Below are positions 5,271 through 5,753 of a DNA stretch of 5,753 nt, one piece after another. The notes beneath the pieces were generated by a model, which saw only the letters and a program-made list of their open reading frames with translations, made no database searches and had not been told where the DNA came from. A program made the translations under genes and the position numbers. The first letter of the stretch is position 1. Each line of letters begins with the position of its first letter. The stretch covers positions 1-5,753 of the forward strand of contig JAUPKM010000551.1 in assembly GCA_030837445.1 (NCBI GenBank), given 5' to 3'. Source of the stretch: Actinomycetota bacterium. Its GTDB lineage: Bacteria > Actinomycetota > Actinomycetes > S36-B12 > UBA10799.

Positions 5271-5753
5271 TTATTCAGCACCGTCGGACGCCGGAACCGT
5301 GGCGGTTGGCGTCGAAGCTGCTGGGCTCGGCGACTGACTCGTTGGGCTCGGCAGGGGGACGGATGGCGAGGGGGCTGGTGCAGATCCAGGCGGTGGGCTC
5401 GGCAGACTCGGCCGGGGTTTCTTCGGTTTGCCCGCGGGTGGACCAGTGGGAGTTGGGGTGGCGGGTGGAGCAGGCGAGGCGGCGGGTGCCGATCCCGACC
5501 AGTCAGGTGGCGCCAGGGGTGTCAGATCGATCCCGCCGATCGTGTAGGCCCCATTCAACGGACCCGGAGTGGTCGACCCGATTGCCGCCACGATGCCCTG
5601 TTTGAAGCCGCAGGTCCAGGCTCCCCAACCGCGGTCGGCGAAGATGTGAGCGGCGGCCAACACGTTGGTCTCCGGGTCCATCGCGGCGACCTGCGCCGCC
5701 GCGGTTGACTCCGCCGGGACGCCGATCGCGGCGAGCGCTCCCTGTAGGGTTCC
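5271..5753 (-). CDS. Secreted lytic transglycosylase/lysozyme-like protein, C-terminal part (5' end beyond the window)
   Basis: The frame is open through the right edge; 160 codons plus the TAA are visible, so the start is not here. The ATG at 5681 is an internal codon: the 24 codons before it continue the same domain. The visible domain end (window residues 1 to about 60) has the motif DPETNVLAAAHIFADRGWGAWTCG, which resembles the DPxxNxxAAxxIxxxxGWxxW end of lysozyme-like transglycosylase domains that cleave peptidoglycan. The catalytic glutamate would lie upstream, outside the window. After a linker (to about residue 83) follows a tail of about 75 residues rich in Pro, Ser, Ala and Thr with a short KPKKPRP basic patch, typical of wall-spanning segments of exported actinobacterial proteins. 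The family call rests on one motif and is moderate; that it is an exported wall protein is more likely. It ends 102 bp upstream of the XRE gene, which has its own promoter. Confidence 0.7.
   Translation of the reverse strand, partial: GTLQGALAAIGVPAESTAAAQVAAMDPETNVLAAAHIFADRGWGAWTCGFKQGIVAAIGSTTPGPLNGAYTIGGIDLTPLAPPDWSGSAPAASPAPPATPTPTGPPAGKPKKPRPSLPSPPPGSAPAPSPSVPLPSPTSQSPSPAASTPTATVPASDGAE

Noticed and set aside
5250..5708. A 152-codon + strand frame rich in Trp, Gly and Arg
   Set aside because: It is the antisense of the Pro/Ser-rich tail of the wall-hydrolase-like gene; the Trp/Gly/Arg bias is the direct result of complementing Pro codons.

Overview
The window is high-GC DNA that reads as actinomycete (Actinomycetota) chromosome. 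The evidence is strong G/C preference at third codon positions, GTG and TTG starts, two lipoproteins with lipoboxes, secreted proteins with Pro/Ser/Ala-rich linkers, and an XRE regulator whose GTG start has no Shine-Dalgarno sequence. All seven supported protein genes lie on the minus strand, so the window reads right to left. No rRNA, tRNA, CRISPR array, insertion sequence or integrase is visible, and no stretch over 300 bases lacks a gene.

Right edge (5271-5753): the C-terminal part of a secreted, probably lytic transglycosylase/lysozyme-like cell-wall protein. Its Pro/Ser/Thr-rich tail ends in an in-frame stop, and its 5' end is outside the window.

Centre (1993-5203): a probable operon. 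A promoter with TTGACA at -35 and a perfect 10+10 bp palindrome inside it drives a small XRE-family regulator. Next comes a conserved protein family that I cannot assign to a function, with its Shine-Dalgarno sequence overlapping the regulator's stop codon. Then comes a large YtcJ/NfdA-type amidohydrolase. The likely logic is a self-regulated metabolic or stress module in which the regulator controls itself, the unknown protein and a metal-dependent hydrolase. Its substrate cannot be read from sequence. An SRPBCC/START-like protein (1397-1861) follows after a 131-bp gap and may or may not be co-transcribed.

Left part (1-1303): two consecutive exported lipoproteins. One is a small four-cysteine protein on a duplicated Ser/Ala linker. 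The other is an RCC1-repeat (beta-propeller) lipoprotein whose repeats have an exact 180-bp period and which runs off the left edge. Its TTG start was found by reading the reverse strand; the gene has no stop inside the window.

The most interesting items are the palindromic operator with a possibly leaderless regulator mRNA, the tightly coupled regulator/unknown-protein pair, and the regular RCC1 repeat in a surface-anchored protein.
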